From Austropuccinia psidii (taxonomy: Eukaryota; Basidiomycota; Pucciniomycetes; Pucciniales; Sphaerophragmiaceae): a DNA stretch of 64,000 bases. The position numbers and the translations under genes are program-made. The DNA lies in the NCBI GenBank assembly GCA_023105745.1, contig JALGQZ010000018.1:12103338-12167337 (forward strand). The letters run 5' to 3'. Positions 1-10,003 of the stretch are shown piece by piece (position 1 is the stretch's first letter; every line of letters begins with the position of its first letter). Below the pieces are notes generated by a model, which had not been told where the DNA came from, did no database searches, and saw only the letters and a list, made by a program, of their open reading frames with translations.

Positions 1-1068
1 AAGAAAGTTTCATACCACTTCAAACCCAGTCACAGGCCAACATACCAGTGACACCCTCAGAACCAGAGGGAAGCAAGGGTAAAGGAAAGAGGCACAGTGA
101 AGGCCTTATCACAGCTAAGAAGTGGACACTAATTGTCACTCAGAGGAGCAGAAAATTATGAAACTCTGCATCAATACAAGGTAAACCAACCTTAATCATC
201 TATACAGGGAAGATTACAATCATTAACCCAGCTATAACCTCCAAAGGCAAATTTCCAAAAGCAGTAGACAACAAATTTTCCAAGGCACAGTCAAAGGTAA
301 ATAACCTAAGAGCAATAAGTTGTTGACTGCTTGCAAACACTGATATGTCACCTGTACACCTCAGGAACCTTGCAGTCTCAAGGAACCAGCCAGAGGACAG
401 AGAAGGCTTGTCCAGAATCAGAAGACCTGGAAGAGGACATCTTGGACACAGAGGTGGATGGCAAGAAATTATGGGAAATCATACCCACTTTGCCATTCAC
501 TTTACAATTAAACAGAAACCTCAAACCAGAAGACTGGAAGGACATGGATCAAGCTCTTCAGCTCCACCAACTCAAAGACCTCTTTCAATATAGCATGGAC
601 AACAAGAGGTTCAACCTAACATCCCACTGGGAAGAACTTGGAGCAAGTTGCCAGAAGATATATCTCAAAGACATAGACTTCAAAGTCCTTATGATAATCA
701 CCAAAGGCTGTAATCCCACAAGGCAGTTCAGACTCCTGGAGGAGAGGGAAAACAGAATAAGGGAGAAAGAAGCAACTATCAAGGCTATAGAAGAACATCT
801 GAACCAGACAGGGCCTACTCTGATTCCTTCAGGCTCACAAGGAGTAGACCAAACCAACTCTTCAGTGGCTTCACACCCTTCAATAACCAGAATATCAGTA
901 GCCAAGAGTCACCATTCTTCACAATGTCAGGTAGTTTCCAGGAGAAGACAAGGATACAAGGGCAAAAACAAGACATCTTCCAACCAAGGGCAGAAAGAGT
1001 CAGACCCAATGATCCAGAAGCTGTTGGACTTGGTGAAAGAAATTCACAAGAGCCCGGAATACTTGTAA
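1..1068 (+). pseudogene. E1 accessory gene (exon 1 plus ORF A), overlapping gag
   Basis: This is the E1 copy of the spliced accessory gene described at E2 3775-4843. The first exon (1-296) is homologous to the E2 peptide SVEENYIPLETQSQ but has an in-frame TGA near 158. After the 68-nt intron, ORF A stays open from 365 to its stop at 1066-1068. It ends a few codons differently from E2 and E3 (EIHKSPEYL instead of VHKNQK). The overlapping gag frame in the same interval has several stops. The predicted protein is helical and charged and matches no family I know. Confidence 0.6.
297..364 (+). other. Predicted 68-nt intron containing the gag-pol ATG (E1)
   Basis: The donor is AAAG/GTAAAT at 297 and the acceptor is CTCAG at 364. 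A branch-like ACTGAT lies about 21 nt before the acceptor. The gag ATG (345-347) is inside the intron. Length and signals match the E2 and E3 copies. Confidence 0.65.
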
Positions 1069-1737
1069 ATACTTATAGAATCAGTAGCCTCACCAATGGA
1101 AATATTAACCCCACTCAGAATGAACACAGTGTTGTTACACCTGAGAGTAAGCTAAAAAGTAATTAACTGTGGTTAAAAATTTCCCAATTTGAAGAGCAAA
1201 CTCAAAAGCAGTTTTCAGAACTTGAAGCAAGCCATAAGAGGATGAAGAAATTAACAGCCTCCATGGATAAAATTGTTAAAAACCTTCAAGAAGGCCATTC
1301 TCAATTGAGAAACGCTTCTGAAGAAACCAATAAAAGACTGAAACAAGTCTTTAAAGAACAGCACCACTGCAAAAGGGACAGGGATTGTCTAGATCAAGAC
1401 TTAAACATATTTTTTAATGTATACAAAAATATGAATCCCCAACAACAAGGCCATGTTTTGGATAATCCATACCACCAAGGAGACATCAAACCAGCTGCCT
1501 TTGGGAAGAATAAGGCAAGGTCTCCATGTCAATACCAAGATGGAAAAAACATGTCTTCCTCTGAGAAGGAATAATTAACAGAGCTTCCAGAGGCCTCAAG
1601 CTGGCCCAAATTGTCTGGCACAGGAGAATATGATCATATGGAACTCATAGATTATATTGATGGACTCTTCATTGATGTACCAAGCATACCAGACTACTGG
1701 ATTACTGCTAGATTAAATACAGCATTTGAGGGACATG
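345..1737 (+). pseudogene. gag: E1 gag, 5' part (broken)
   Basis: This is the N-terminal part of the capsid polyprotein, starting at the ATG inside the intron. Open segments lie at 345-593, 924-1166, 1242-1574 and 1611 onward, separated by stops and small indels. The first stop, near 592, is TAG where E2 has GAG. The conserved capsid core GEYDHMELIDYIDGLFIDVP is visible from about 1624. The region before it is rich in Ser, Gln, Pro and Gly and is probably disordered. The frame runs into the E2 insertion after 1737 and continues at 11443. Confidence 0.85.
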
Positions 1738-2668
1738 CTAGTTGTCAGCCTGTGACTCAAAACCAGAGCACAAGCATGACAGCCAAAATACCATAAACCA
1801 ATGCTATAGCCAAAATACCACCAAAACATGGAGCTGAGCCAAATTAGCTCAAAAGGTATCAAAAGAAAGAGGAAACTCACCTCTTCCTGAAAATATAAGT
1901 CCCATCACCATAGGACAAGAAATAACAAAGTTATTCCTGCTCAAAGTTATTGCTGAGCATAAACCATAATTTTCACCTCTCATCTAAAATCTAGAAGGAG
2001 AGGCTTAACCCCATCAAATGGGTACTCAAAATGAAGCTCTAAGCCAGGGCTATCCAATGGTACCAGCCAAATTGAGCTAGCACCAGTATTACTTGAGTTA
2101 TGGTCAAATTCAGACCAAATAAGGGTGAACAAAACATTCACCTCTCATCTAACTTTTACAGTTTTAGTGTGAGATACCTGAAGTGGGGTCTTTTTGGAAA
2201 GAGCACAATCAGGGCTATCTGATAGTGCCATCCATTTCCTCATAACTCAACTACAACAGAAGTTATTGGCCAAACAAGCTTAATACAGCTTTTGACCAGA
2301 CCACGCCAATGTACAAAAATACTTGTACATAGGATAACTTTGTCACATTTCATCATAACCATGTAAAGTTGGGTACCATTGTGTAGATCCCATACAGAGC
2401 TATTCAATGAACCAACTTTGAGCTTGATATCTCAAAAACTGACAGAGTTATGACCATTTTAAGGTCAAAATCCCACCTGCTGTCATATACAGCCTTACCA
2501 TGGGATAATATCCCATAACCATGAATATGAGGTGTCAAATAGACAAAGAAGCATGTTTTTACTTCAATACCTCATATGTCAGTCAATACTGGGGTCCCAT
2601 ACAGTTTATGTACAGCATTCTACGCGTCATACACGTCAGAATCAGGCTGTGAGGTCCCCAGATGAAAA

Positions 2669-2721
2669 TTTTCACCCTGTATTGGTGAAAACTGCCCAGA
2701 TGTGGTTTCAAAACCACATCT
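2669..2721 (+). promoter_or_regulatory. Two tandem inverted repeats just upstream of the LTR TATA box
   Basis: The first is TTTTCACC, 7-nt loop, GGTGAAAA (2669-2691). The second has perfect 11-bp arms AGATGTGGTTT and AAACCACATCT around CA (2698-2721). The second palindrome is conserved in the E2 3' LTR (10959-10982) and, with one arm mismatch each, in the E3 LTR and the solo LTR (22111-22134). Its place 15 bp before the TATA box suggests a protein-binding site or a structured element. Confidence 0.55.
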
Positions 2722-2736
2722 GAGCCCAATACAGGG

Positions 2737-2742
2737 TATAAA
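2737..2742 (+). promoter_or_regulatory. Probable LTR TATA box
   Basis: TATAAA sits in the context AGGGTATAAAGG, about 440 bp from the LTR end. The solo LTR keeps TATAAA at 22150. The E2 3' LTR has TATACA at 10998 and the E3 LTR has CATAAA. Confidence 0.5.
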
Positions 2743-2932
2743 GGCTGTTTGCAAACCACAAGCCTGTCATAGAGAGTGAAAAATCTTCACTTCCTCTACG
2801 TGGAAAGGTCTAGCAGCCTTTCCACCTCAATTTTAGGATAAAAGGAGGGCTTTTCACAGCCAAAAACCTTTCCTCATCCTGCTCTTGAATACCCTACGTA
2901 GTAAACTGTCAAAAACAGTTTTACTCTTGGGT

Positions 2933-2938
2933 AATAAA
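2933..2938 (+). promoter_or_regulatory. Possible polyadenylation signal in the LTR
   Basis: AATAAA lies about 200 nt after the TATA box, just downstream of an inverted repeat (AAACTGT with ACAGTTT). In the 3' LTR the same site would end the transcript. In AT-rich DNA this hexamer is weak evidence. Confidence 0.35.
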
Positions 2939-3184
2939 CAGGTATACTCTTAATTTAAAGTATTGTAGTCTTTATTATTGTAACCCAACAGGTAAAGCTG
3001 CACCCAGGGCTTTCAACAGCGCTCACCACCACTATATTTCTTATAGTAAAGCCCCTTTTATTATTAAATTAATCCATCTTTAACTCTTATAAAACTATTT
3101 TAAACTATTTTCCACATGTCACAGTCATAGTTTTAGTTGTAAATAGCTTTATTTCCACTTCAACATAGACTCATCCTGACATTT

Positions 3185-3196
3185 TGGGGGCCTGGC
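3185..3196 (+). other. Primer-binding site (E2)
   Basis: TGGGGGCCTGGC lies three bases after the LTR end. The same 12-mer follows the 5' LTRs of E3, E4 and E5, and E6 has it with one change. It would pair with a tRNA ending GCCAGGCCC plus CCA. The tRNA is not identified. Confidence 0.8.
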
Positions 3197-3226
3197 CGTG
3201 TTTTAAAACCTTTTTGGACCTTATAA

Positions 3227-3280
3227 GTAAGTCTTTTTCTCTTCTTATGACTTATTAACCAGTGTTTTATCTTTTTTTAG
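3227..3280 (+). other. Predicted 54-nt leader intron (E2)
   Basis: GTAAGT at 3227 and TTTTTTTAG/GCGTAA at 3280 look like a fungal intron only 30 nt after the primer site. E3 has the same arrangement and the same length (13488-13541) with donor GTGAGT. It was not found in E4 or E5. Confidence 0.5.
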
Positions 3281-3774
3281 GCGTAATTTCTTTATTTAAA
3301 TATATATATTATATACATTTATCCTTTTTTATACATACTCATATTATAAGAGTATTATTCACGTGGCTAATACCCACTGAATTTAATTATTTTTGGCGTG
3401 TTTTGTATACAAAAACACATAAGCCATCAATAAAGTCCTGTATTCTTGACTGAATAAGGACACCTCTGACTGAAAAACCATCAGTTGAGGCGTGGATTAA
3501 GTGTATTGTTAACTCAATAACACTTATACAGAACCACTTGTACAGAATACACTTGAAAACCACAAGTGTATCTGAGGGATACTGACACAAAAACAGTGTG
3601 ACAGGACACCATAAGCTGTATTTTTGACGTGAAATTGTTAATTCAATTACACTGTCATTATACAAGGGCATACTGTAATAATATACAAGCCCAGAGGCCA
3701 TTCTTAGACGTGCAAAACCAGCCTTCTCAGAAGTCTTAACTGACATAAGCCCTCTTTTTCCTGTTTTGATTCAG
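3281..3774 (+). other. E2 leader between the leader intron and the first accessory exon
   Basis: This is AT-rich, with no convincing frame. It ends at TGATTCAG, a likely acceptor directly before the accessory exon, and E3 keeps that acceptor. The matching donor was not located. Confidence 0.5.
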
Positions 3775-4843
3775 TGGAAGAAAACTACATCCCACTTGAA
3801 ACCCAGTCACAGGCCAACACACCAGTGACACCCTCAGAACCAGAGGGCAGCAAGGGTAAAGGAAAAAGGCTTAGTGAAGGCCTCATTACATCCAAGAAGT
3901 GGACACCAATAGCCACTCAGAGGAGTAGAAAACCACGAAACTCTGCTTCAATACAAGGTAAACCAACCTTAACCACTTGTACAGGGAAGATTACAATTAT
4001 TAACCCAGTTGTAACCTCCAAAGGAAAAGTGCCCAAATCAGAAGATAACAAATTTGTACAAGGCACAGTCAAAGGTAAATACCCTAAGAACATAAAGTTT
4101 TTGACTGCTTGCAAACACTGATATGTCCCCTGCATACCTCAGAGACCTTGGCTTCCAAAGGAACCAGCCAGAGGATAGAACAGGAATGTCTAGAACCAGA
4201 AGACCTGAAAGAAGACACATTGGACACAGTGGTGGATGGCAAAACAATGAGGGAGATAATATCAACCTTGCCATTCACACTCCAATTCAACAGAAACCTC
4301 AAACCAGAGGACTGGAAAGATATGGATCAAGTTCTTCAAATCCACCAACTCCTCAAAGATTTCTTTCAATGGAGCATGGACAACAAGAGGTTCAACCTAG
4401 CAACTCACTGGGCAGAACTGGGATCAAGTTGCCAGAAGATCTGTCTCAAAGAGATAGACTTCAAGGACCTTATGGCAATCACCAAGGGTTGGAACCCTAC
4501 CAGGCAGCACAGACTCCTGGAGGCAAGGGCACAGAGGATAAGGGAGAATCAAGCCACTATCCAAGCTATAGAAGAACAGTTAATCCAGACAGGGCCTACT
4601 CAGATTCCTTCAGGTTCACAAGGAGCAAGCCAAATCAGCTCTCCAGTGGCTTCACACCATTCAGAAACCAGCAGATCAGTGGCCAAGAGTCACCATTCTT
4701 CACAGTTCCAGGAAGTTTCCAGGAGAAGACAAGGCAACAAGGGCAAGAACAAAGCCTCCTTCAACCAGAGGAGGAAAGAGTCAGACCCCATGATCCAGAA
4801 GCTGTTAGATTTGGTAAAAGAAGTACACAAGAACCAGAAGTAG
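3775..4843 (+). CDS. Accessory protein gene, two exons, overprinted on gag (E2)
   Basis: Exon 1 (3775-4074) begins TGGAAGAAAAC right after a CAG acceptor, so its first codon must be finished by an unseen upstream exon. It encodes about 100 residues (VEENYIPLETQSQANT onward). Joining 4074 to 4143 keeps the frame (VK-E-TLASKG) and opens ORF A to TAG at 4841-4843, giving about 330 residues. ORF A lies entirely inside gag, shifted one frame. It looks folded: NLKPEDWKDMDQVLQIHQLL, a Trp- and Leu-rich helical stretch, a charged helix near TIQAIEEQL, a basic Ser/Arg/Lys segment, and a conserved C-terminus KLLDLVKEVHKNQK. The gag frame opposite is low in complexity, as expected for overprinting. I recognise no family or function. 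The uncertain points are the true start and whether it is translated. Confidence 0.65.
4075..4142 (+). other. Predicted 68-nt intron that contains the gag-pol start codon (E2)
   Basis: The donor is AAAG/GTAAAT and the acceptor is ACCTCAG. A branch-like ACTGAT ends 20 nt upstream of the acceptor. If the intron is kept, exon 1 ends at TGA (4119-4121) and the gag ATG follows after one base (TGATATG). If it is removed, exon 1 joins ORF A and the gag ATG is lost. E1 and E3 have the same 68-nt length and signals; E4 (62 nt) and E5 (70 nt) have the same logic. Confidence 0.7.
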
Positions 4844-6300
4844 TTGTAAACCACTCTAGAATCAGTAGTCCTAGTAATAGAAACATTACCCCCACTCAGA
4901 CTGAAAATAACATTATCACATCTGAGAGCAACATCAACAGTGATACACTTTGGTTGCAAATGTCCCAATATGCTGAGCAATCTGCAAAGCAGGCTGCAGA
5001 ATTTGCATCTGCCCAAGAGAGGATGAGAAAAACTCAAGCCTCATTGGAGCAGATAGTTAAAAACCTTCAGGAAGGATATGCTCAACTGAGCAAAGCCTCT
5101 GAAGAAACCAACAAGAGACTGAATCAAGTCTCTGAAGAACAACACCATAGCAGCAGGGACAGGGAGTGTCTGAACCAAGACATCAACAAATTGTTTGATG
5201 CCTACCATAGCTTAAAGCCCCAACCACAAGGCCAAGCTATGGAGAATCCATATCAACCAGATGACATCAAACCAGATGCCATGTTGTTGAATAAGGCAAG
5301 ATCTCCATCACAATACCAGGATGGAGATGGCATGTCTTATTCAGAGAAGGAAGCCTTGAAACAGCTTTCTGAGGCCTCAAACTGGCCCAAATTCTCTGGA
5401 TCAGGAGAATATGATCATATGGAACTCATAGATTATATTGATGGACTCTTCATTGATGTACCAAGCATACCAGATTACTGGATTACTGCTAGACTGAATA
5501 CTGCATTTAAAGGTCATGCAAGTATATGGTACACTGAAATGAAAGAAATCCATGGCAGAAGAAATTGACCATGGTGGAAGAGTCAAATAATCCAAAAGTA
5601 CAGTAATGGAACTTGGATATGGCAAAAGACCATGTCATTTGAAAATGACAAATACTCTGTGGACAAAGATACATATGAGTGGTGTCTTAGACAGTCTAAA
5701 AGACTTAAAGCCATTGATCCTCAAATGAACATTCAAATGAGGAACCATAAACTTCTGACACAACTGCCAGGAGAACTAGAGCATGCAGTAAAGTGCAGAT
5801 GCAACCAAAATTGCACTCTAGATGATAAAGCCAATACCTTACAAGACATAAGGAAAAGGACTAATATAGGGAAATTCACCCCATATAGAAGCAATAGTTT
5901 CAAAGAGAAACAACCTTTCAGGGTAGAGTTTAAAGACAAACCCAGAGAAAGAGTGGCAGAAGTGGCAAAGAAGAAGAATTCTTGTCACAATTGTGGTTCA
6001 ACAGACCACTATGCCAACAACTGTCCAAAAGCAAAGAAAAAAGTCTATGCTATAGAAAAAGTCCCTGAAGAAGAACCTCCAACAGAGGATTCTGAATCAG
6101 ACTCTATGGGTGATGCCATTAGAGAACTATCTGTTGATGATCAAAACCCAAGAGAGGAACTTCTAGTGGAATACCAAGAGGAAACCCCATTGGAAATCCA
6201 GGATATACAGTTGGAAGCAGGCATGCCACAAGACACTGCCAACAAGAACTTGTGTAAACATACACAAGATGCACAAACATTCCTGGTTACACCAACCAAA
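4123..6300 (+). pseudogene. gag: E2 Gag polyprotein with CCHC zinc knuckle (one stop)
   Basis: The start is ATG at 4123 inside the intron, with a purine at -3. The first ~240 residues are Ser/Gln/Pro/Arg-rich and overlap ORF A. A coiled-coil-like stretch follows (about 4950-5210). The capsid core is GEYDHMELIDYIDGLFIDVP (from about 5407), then WYTEMKEIHGRRN and a stop TGA at 5566-5568 where E1 and E3 read TGG. The rest continues in the same frame to the zinc knuckle CHNCGSTDHYANNC (5983-6024, CX2CX4HX4C) that would bind genomic RNA, then an acidic linker. In E3 gag and pol share one frame, so this was a single gag-pol polyprotein. Confidence 0.92.
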
Positions 6301-6574
6301 GGAATGGCATATATACATGGAACAGCCACAAAAATGACTGTATGTATTGACAATGCTCAGCACCCACTGATCATTGACAGTGGAGCACACTGCTCCATAG
6401 TGGCCAGAAATTATCTGGATAACCACTTCCCAAACTGGGAAAATGAACTCTTGCCCACCAGGGCAAAGAACTTTAAGAGTGCATCTGGAAAGATGGCCTC
6501 TATTGGGACAATAATTCAAAGAGATAATTATACCCCACAGAAAAGGTAATATCAGACTCAACCCAGAGTTTGTA
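6301..6574 (+). pseudogene. pro: E2 aspartic protease (frameshifted)
   Basis: This is the retropepsin-like domain that cuts the polyprotein. The active-site motif is LIIDSGAHCSIVA, with DSGA at 6376-6387. A one-base insertion relative to E3 near 6513-6520 shifts the frame and gives a premature stop at 6547-6549. Translation of the flap and C-terminal part resumes in the next frame ([20 protein letters not shown]). Confidence 0.85.
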
Positions 6575-8437
6575 GTGCTTGAAGATGCCCACATCCAAGG
6601 GTTTTTACTGGGAACAGATTACCAGAGGATGTATGGCATAGATATTTACAATAGTAAAAATAGGCATATTACCATTGGTACTAACAAGGAAAAGAAATTT
6701 TCTCTTGATATATACCAGATATCTTCCCAGGACCCATTGGAAGAACTTCTGAAAGAATTCAGAGAGGGACAGTTTAGCACTACCCTCACCAGTAAACAAA
6801 AGCTAAGCTTACTGAAGATGCTGAGGAAGAATAGACCAGCATTTGCCATTGGTGAAAAACCATTAGGCAAAATCAAAGGCCATGATATAGAACTATATCT
6901 GGATGTAGAAAGGCCTTATCCACCCATGTTAAGGAGACCTCCTTACCCAGCAAGTCTGGAGACCAGGAAAGAGATTGAGAAACATATCAATGAACTCCTG
7001 GACATGGATGTCATTAGGAATATTGGACATAATGAAATAGTGGAAATCACCACTCCTGTCCTAATCACCTGGCATGATGGCAAGTCTAGATTGTGTGGAG
7101 ATTTCAGAGCCCTGAATAACTACACAAAAGCAGACAGGTACCCTATACCAAGGATACCTCATGCCTTGGATAAGCTAGCCAAAGCCAAATACATAACCAA
7201 GATGGATTGTATGAAAGGCTTCCACCAAAATGGAGTTAAACCAAACTCCATGAAGTTGCTCAGAATAATATGCCATATGGGTATATATGAGTACACCAGG
7301 ATGCCATTTGGCATCAAGAATGCACCAGCCCACTTCCAAAGGATGATGGACACCATATTTCAAGAAGAAATAATGGAAGGCTGGATGGTAGTGTATATTG
7401 ATGATATCATTATATACTCAGAGACATGGGAAGACCATGTACAATACATAGACAGAGTGCTAAGTAAATGTACACCCATCAATCTGAAAATTTCACTTAA
7501 AAAGTGTAATTTTGGCCAACAAGAGCTACTAGCTCTAGGACACAAAGTCTCAGGCCTTAGTCTGGCAATTGACCAGAACAAAGTAGCAGCAGTACTGAAA
7601 AAGCCAGTACCAAAGAACATCAAAGAGATGCAATCTTTCCTTGGATTTGCTAGCTACTATAGAAACCACATCAAAAACTTTGCCCACATAACTAGTAGTT
7701 TATACAAGTTATGCTCAAAGGATGTAGTTTTTGAAATAACCAAGGAAAGGAGGGATGCATATGAGAGGATCAAATATGAACTCACAAATGCACCTGTACT
7801 CATCTTGCCTGACTTTGAACTACCATTCAAGTTATATATAGATGCAGCATGCAGCCAAGGCTTGGGAGCAGCCCTTCACCAAAGACAAATTGTGGATGGT
7901 GAACCAAGAGAAGTTGTAATATGTTACATCTCCAGGCAGCTGAAAGATTCAGAAGCCAGGTATGGGGCCACCCAGACAGAATGTCTATGTCTAGTCTGGG
8001 CTCTAGAAAAACTCCATTATTATTTGGAGGGTGCAGTCTTTGAAGTATACACAGACTGCACAACCTTGAAGTCTTTACTAAACATGAAGACTACTAATAG
8101 ACACATGCTGAGATGGCAAATAGCCATCCAGGAGTATTGAGGGAACATGACCATCATATACAAGGAAGGTAAAAGCCATACCAATGCAGATGGCCTTAGC
8201 AGATGGCCACTGGACAATGTCAAAAGCAATCCAGCTTATGACCCTGAAGTTGCTGCAAAAATTCCTATCCATTTTATGGAAATAAATAGGAAGAAGAACT
8301 TCAGATTCTCTGAATGGGCACCAGGGAGTGGTACCCTTGACAGTGGAAACACTGATCCAGAAGGGACAGAAACCCCCATACTGGGAATAAGTTCCTCAGC
8401 ACTGCACAATGAATTTTTCAATGCAGTGCTGAAATAA
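6575..8437 (+). pseudogene. pol: E2 reverse transcriptase and RNase H (two stops)
   Basis: This copies genomic RNA into DNA. The palm begins near 6930 ([20 protein letters not shown]); [16 protein letters not shown] is the fingers/palm signature; catalytic YIDD is at 7394-7405. The connection [15 protein letters not shown] follows at about 7640. RNase H starts at [20 protein letters not shown] (about 7812) with [19 protein letters not shown] and VYTDC. A TGA at 8138-8140 and a TAA at 8435-8437 break it; E3 has sense codons at both places. The apparent start at 6575 is not a real initiation site. Confidence 0.93.
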
Positions 8438-9979
8438 TATGCTAAACACAAACAGTGTAGCATACTACTCCAACTCCTTCAACAAAAATACAGGAGCCCA
8501 GAACTGGAAACCCAGCTGGAGGAACCCTGGTTGAGGGCCTATAAGGACAATAAATTCTTCCTTATAGATGGCCTGATTTATCACAGAGATAAGCACACCA
8601 GTGCACTCAAAGTGATAGACAGAGACCACATCTCTTTAATCCTGCAGGAATGCCATGACTGCCCCTACATGGGACACATGAGTGAAGACAGGACTAAAGA
8701 GAGGGTAGCAAGCACAGCTTGGTGGCCCAAGTGGGAGCAAGAGTTGAGTGAATACATCAACACTTGTGAAAGATGCCAAAAGGCAAATAGAAAGCATGGG
8801 AAGAAATATGGGTTGCTTCAAAACATAGAAGAACCCAAACACCCATGGGAAACCATCAACATGGACTGGGTCACAGGACTTGTCCCAGGAGGTAAAGAAA
8901 ACTACAATGCCTGCCTAATAATAGTTGATAGGTTCAGCAAGAGCATGAGATGTCTACCATGCCATAAAGAGGACACAGACATGGACACTCCTCTGTTATT
9001 TTGGAATAACATCATATCCACCTGTGGAGTCCCTAAGATCATAATTAGTGAAAGGGACCCAAAATTCACATCTGAATTTTGGACCAATTTGTATGACATG
9101 CTAGGCACCAAGCTTGCTTTTTCCACAGCTTACCATCCACAAACAGATGGCCTAGCTGAGAGGATGATCCAAACAATGGAGGACATCCTCAGGAGGTTCT
9201 GTGCCTATGGCATGGAATACAAGGACCATGAGGGATATGCCCATGATTGGGTCACCCTCTTACCAGCAGTCCAACTGGCTTATAATACAAGCCAGCACTC
9301 TACCACAGGAAAAACACCTGCACTGGTAGAGAATGGGTGGAATCCCCTTTTACCTGTGGATCACTTGAAGAAAAATCTTCTGACCATCCACCCCACAGCC
9401 AAAGACTTCCATGATATGTGGAAGAAAGCCTGTGATACTGCTTCCAAATGCATAGCTGAGGCCAAAGAGTATAATAAGCAGAGGTGGGACAAATCACATA
9501 TGGAACCTGACTTCAAGGAAGGGGACCAGGTGTTAGTGTCTACACTAAACTTTAACAATCTCAAAGGACCCAAGAAAATGAGAGACTCATTTGTAGGGCC
9601 CTTCACTATCATTAAGTTGATAGGGAAGAATGCAGTAGAGGTCAAGCTCACTGAGGAGTTTTGTAGGAAACACCCAGTCTTTCCAGTAAGCCTGGTCAAA
9701 CCATACTTCCAAACAGAGGAGGATAAATTCCCCTCCAGGAAGAAAAACATCACTCCACCAGAAATAGTGGAAGTAGAAGACTCTCCTGGACCTGTGAGTA
9801 AAATCATCAGGGCCAGAAAAATCAGACTTAATGGGAAGGATCAGAGACAATATCTAGTCAGATTCAAGAACCAGCCAGCTGACAAAGACAAATGGTTGGC
9901 AGAGGATGCCATACCAGATGGGAACCTCCATTTAAGGAGATTCAGAGCCTCTAGGAGGACTGAACAGTCTCATCAATGA
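8438..9979 (+). pseudogene. int: E2 integrase and C-terminal chromodomain
   Basis: The zinc-binding region has the His residues of [10 protein letters not shown] and the Cys pair CERC (about 8647-8778). In the DDE core the first Asp is in NMDWVTGL, the second position reads ISERDPKF with Glu (9050-9052) instead of Asp, and the Glu is in DGLAERMIQ. The E3 copy has [13 protein letters not shown]-like segment ([11 protein letters not shown]) and a chromodomain ([20 protein letters not shown], about 9850-9910) end the protein. Chromodomains steer integration toward modified chromatin. The open part runs to TGA at 9977-9979. Confidence 0.93.
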
Positions 9980-9990
9980 TGAGCCTTTTT

Positions 9991-10003
9991 TAGAGGGAGG
10001 GTA
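9991..10003 (+). other. Polypurine tract (E2)
   Basis: TAGAGGGAGGGTA touches the 3' LTR and would prime plus-strand DNA. E3 has TAGAGCGAGGGTA at 33174-33186. Confidence 0.8.

Larger units (their letters stand above)
1743..3181 (+). repeat. E2 5' LTR, family A, 1439 bp
   Basis: It starts TGTCAGCCTGTGACTC and ends CATCCTGACA, the same ends and length as the E2 3' LTR. It carries paired hairpins and a TATAAA box near 2670-2742 and an AATAAA signal at 2933. The 3' end has the shared motif CAGTCATAG, a spacer, then CATAGAC. Confidence 0.96.

Noticed and set aside
2532..2723. A 63-codon frame present in three family-A LTRs (also 10793-10984 and 12814-13005).
   Set aside because: It starts with GTG, lies upstream of the probable TATA box and is lost in the solo LTR. 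Its conservation is explained by shared LTR ancestry and by the palindromes it covers.
4092..4112. Programmed frameshift between the first accessory exon and ORF A.
   Set aside because: The run AAGTTTTTG in E2 is not kept in E3 (AGGTTCTTC), whereas the 68-nt intron joins the same frames in all three copies.
9361..9807. Long minus-strand frames opposite E2 integrase and polymerase (also 6163-6594).
   Set aside because: These are shadows of a well-supported plus-strand gene, with no start context, no motif and no family match.
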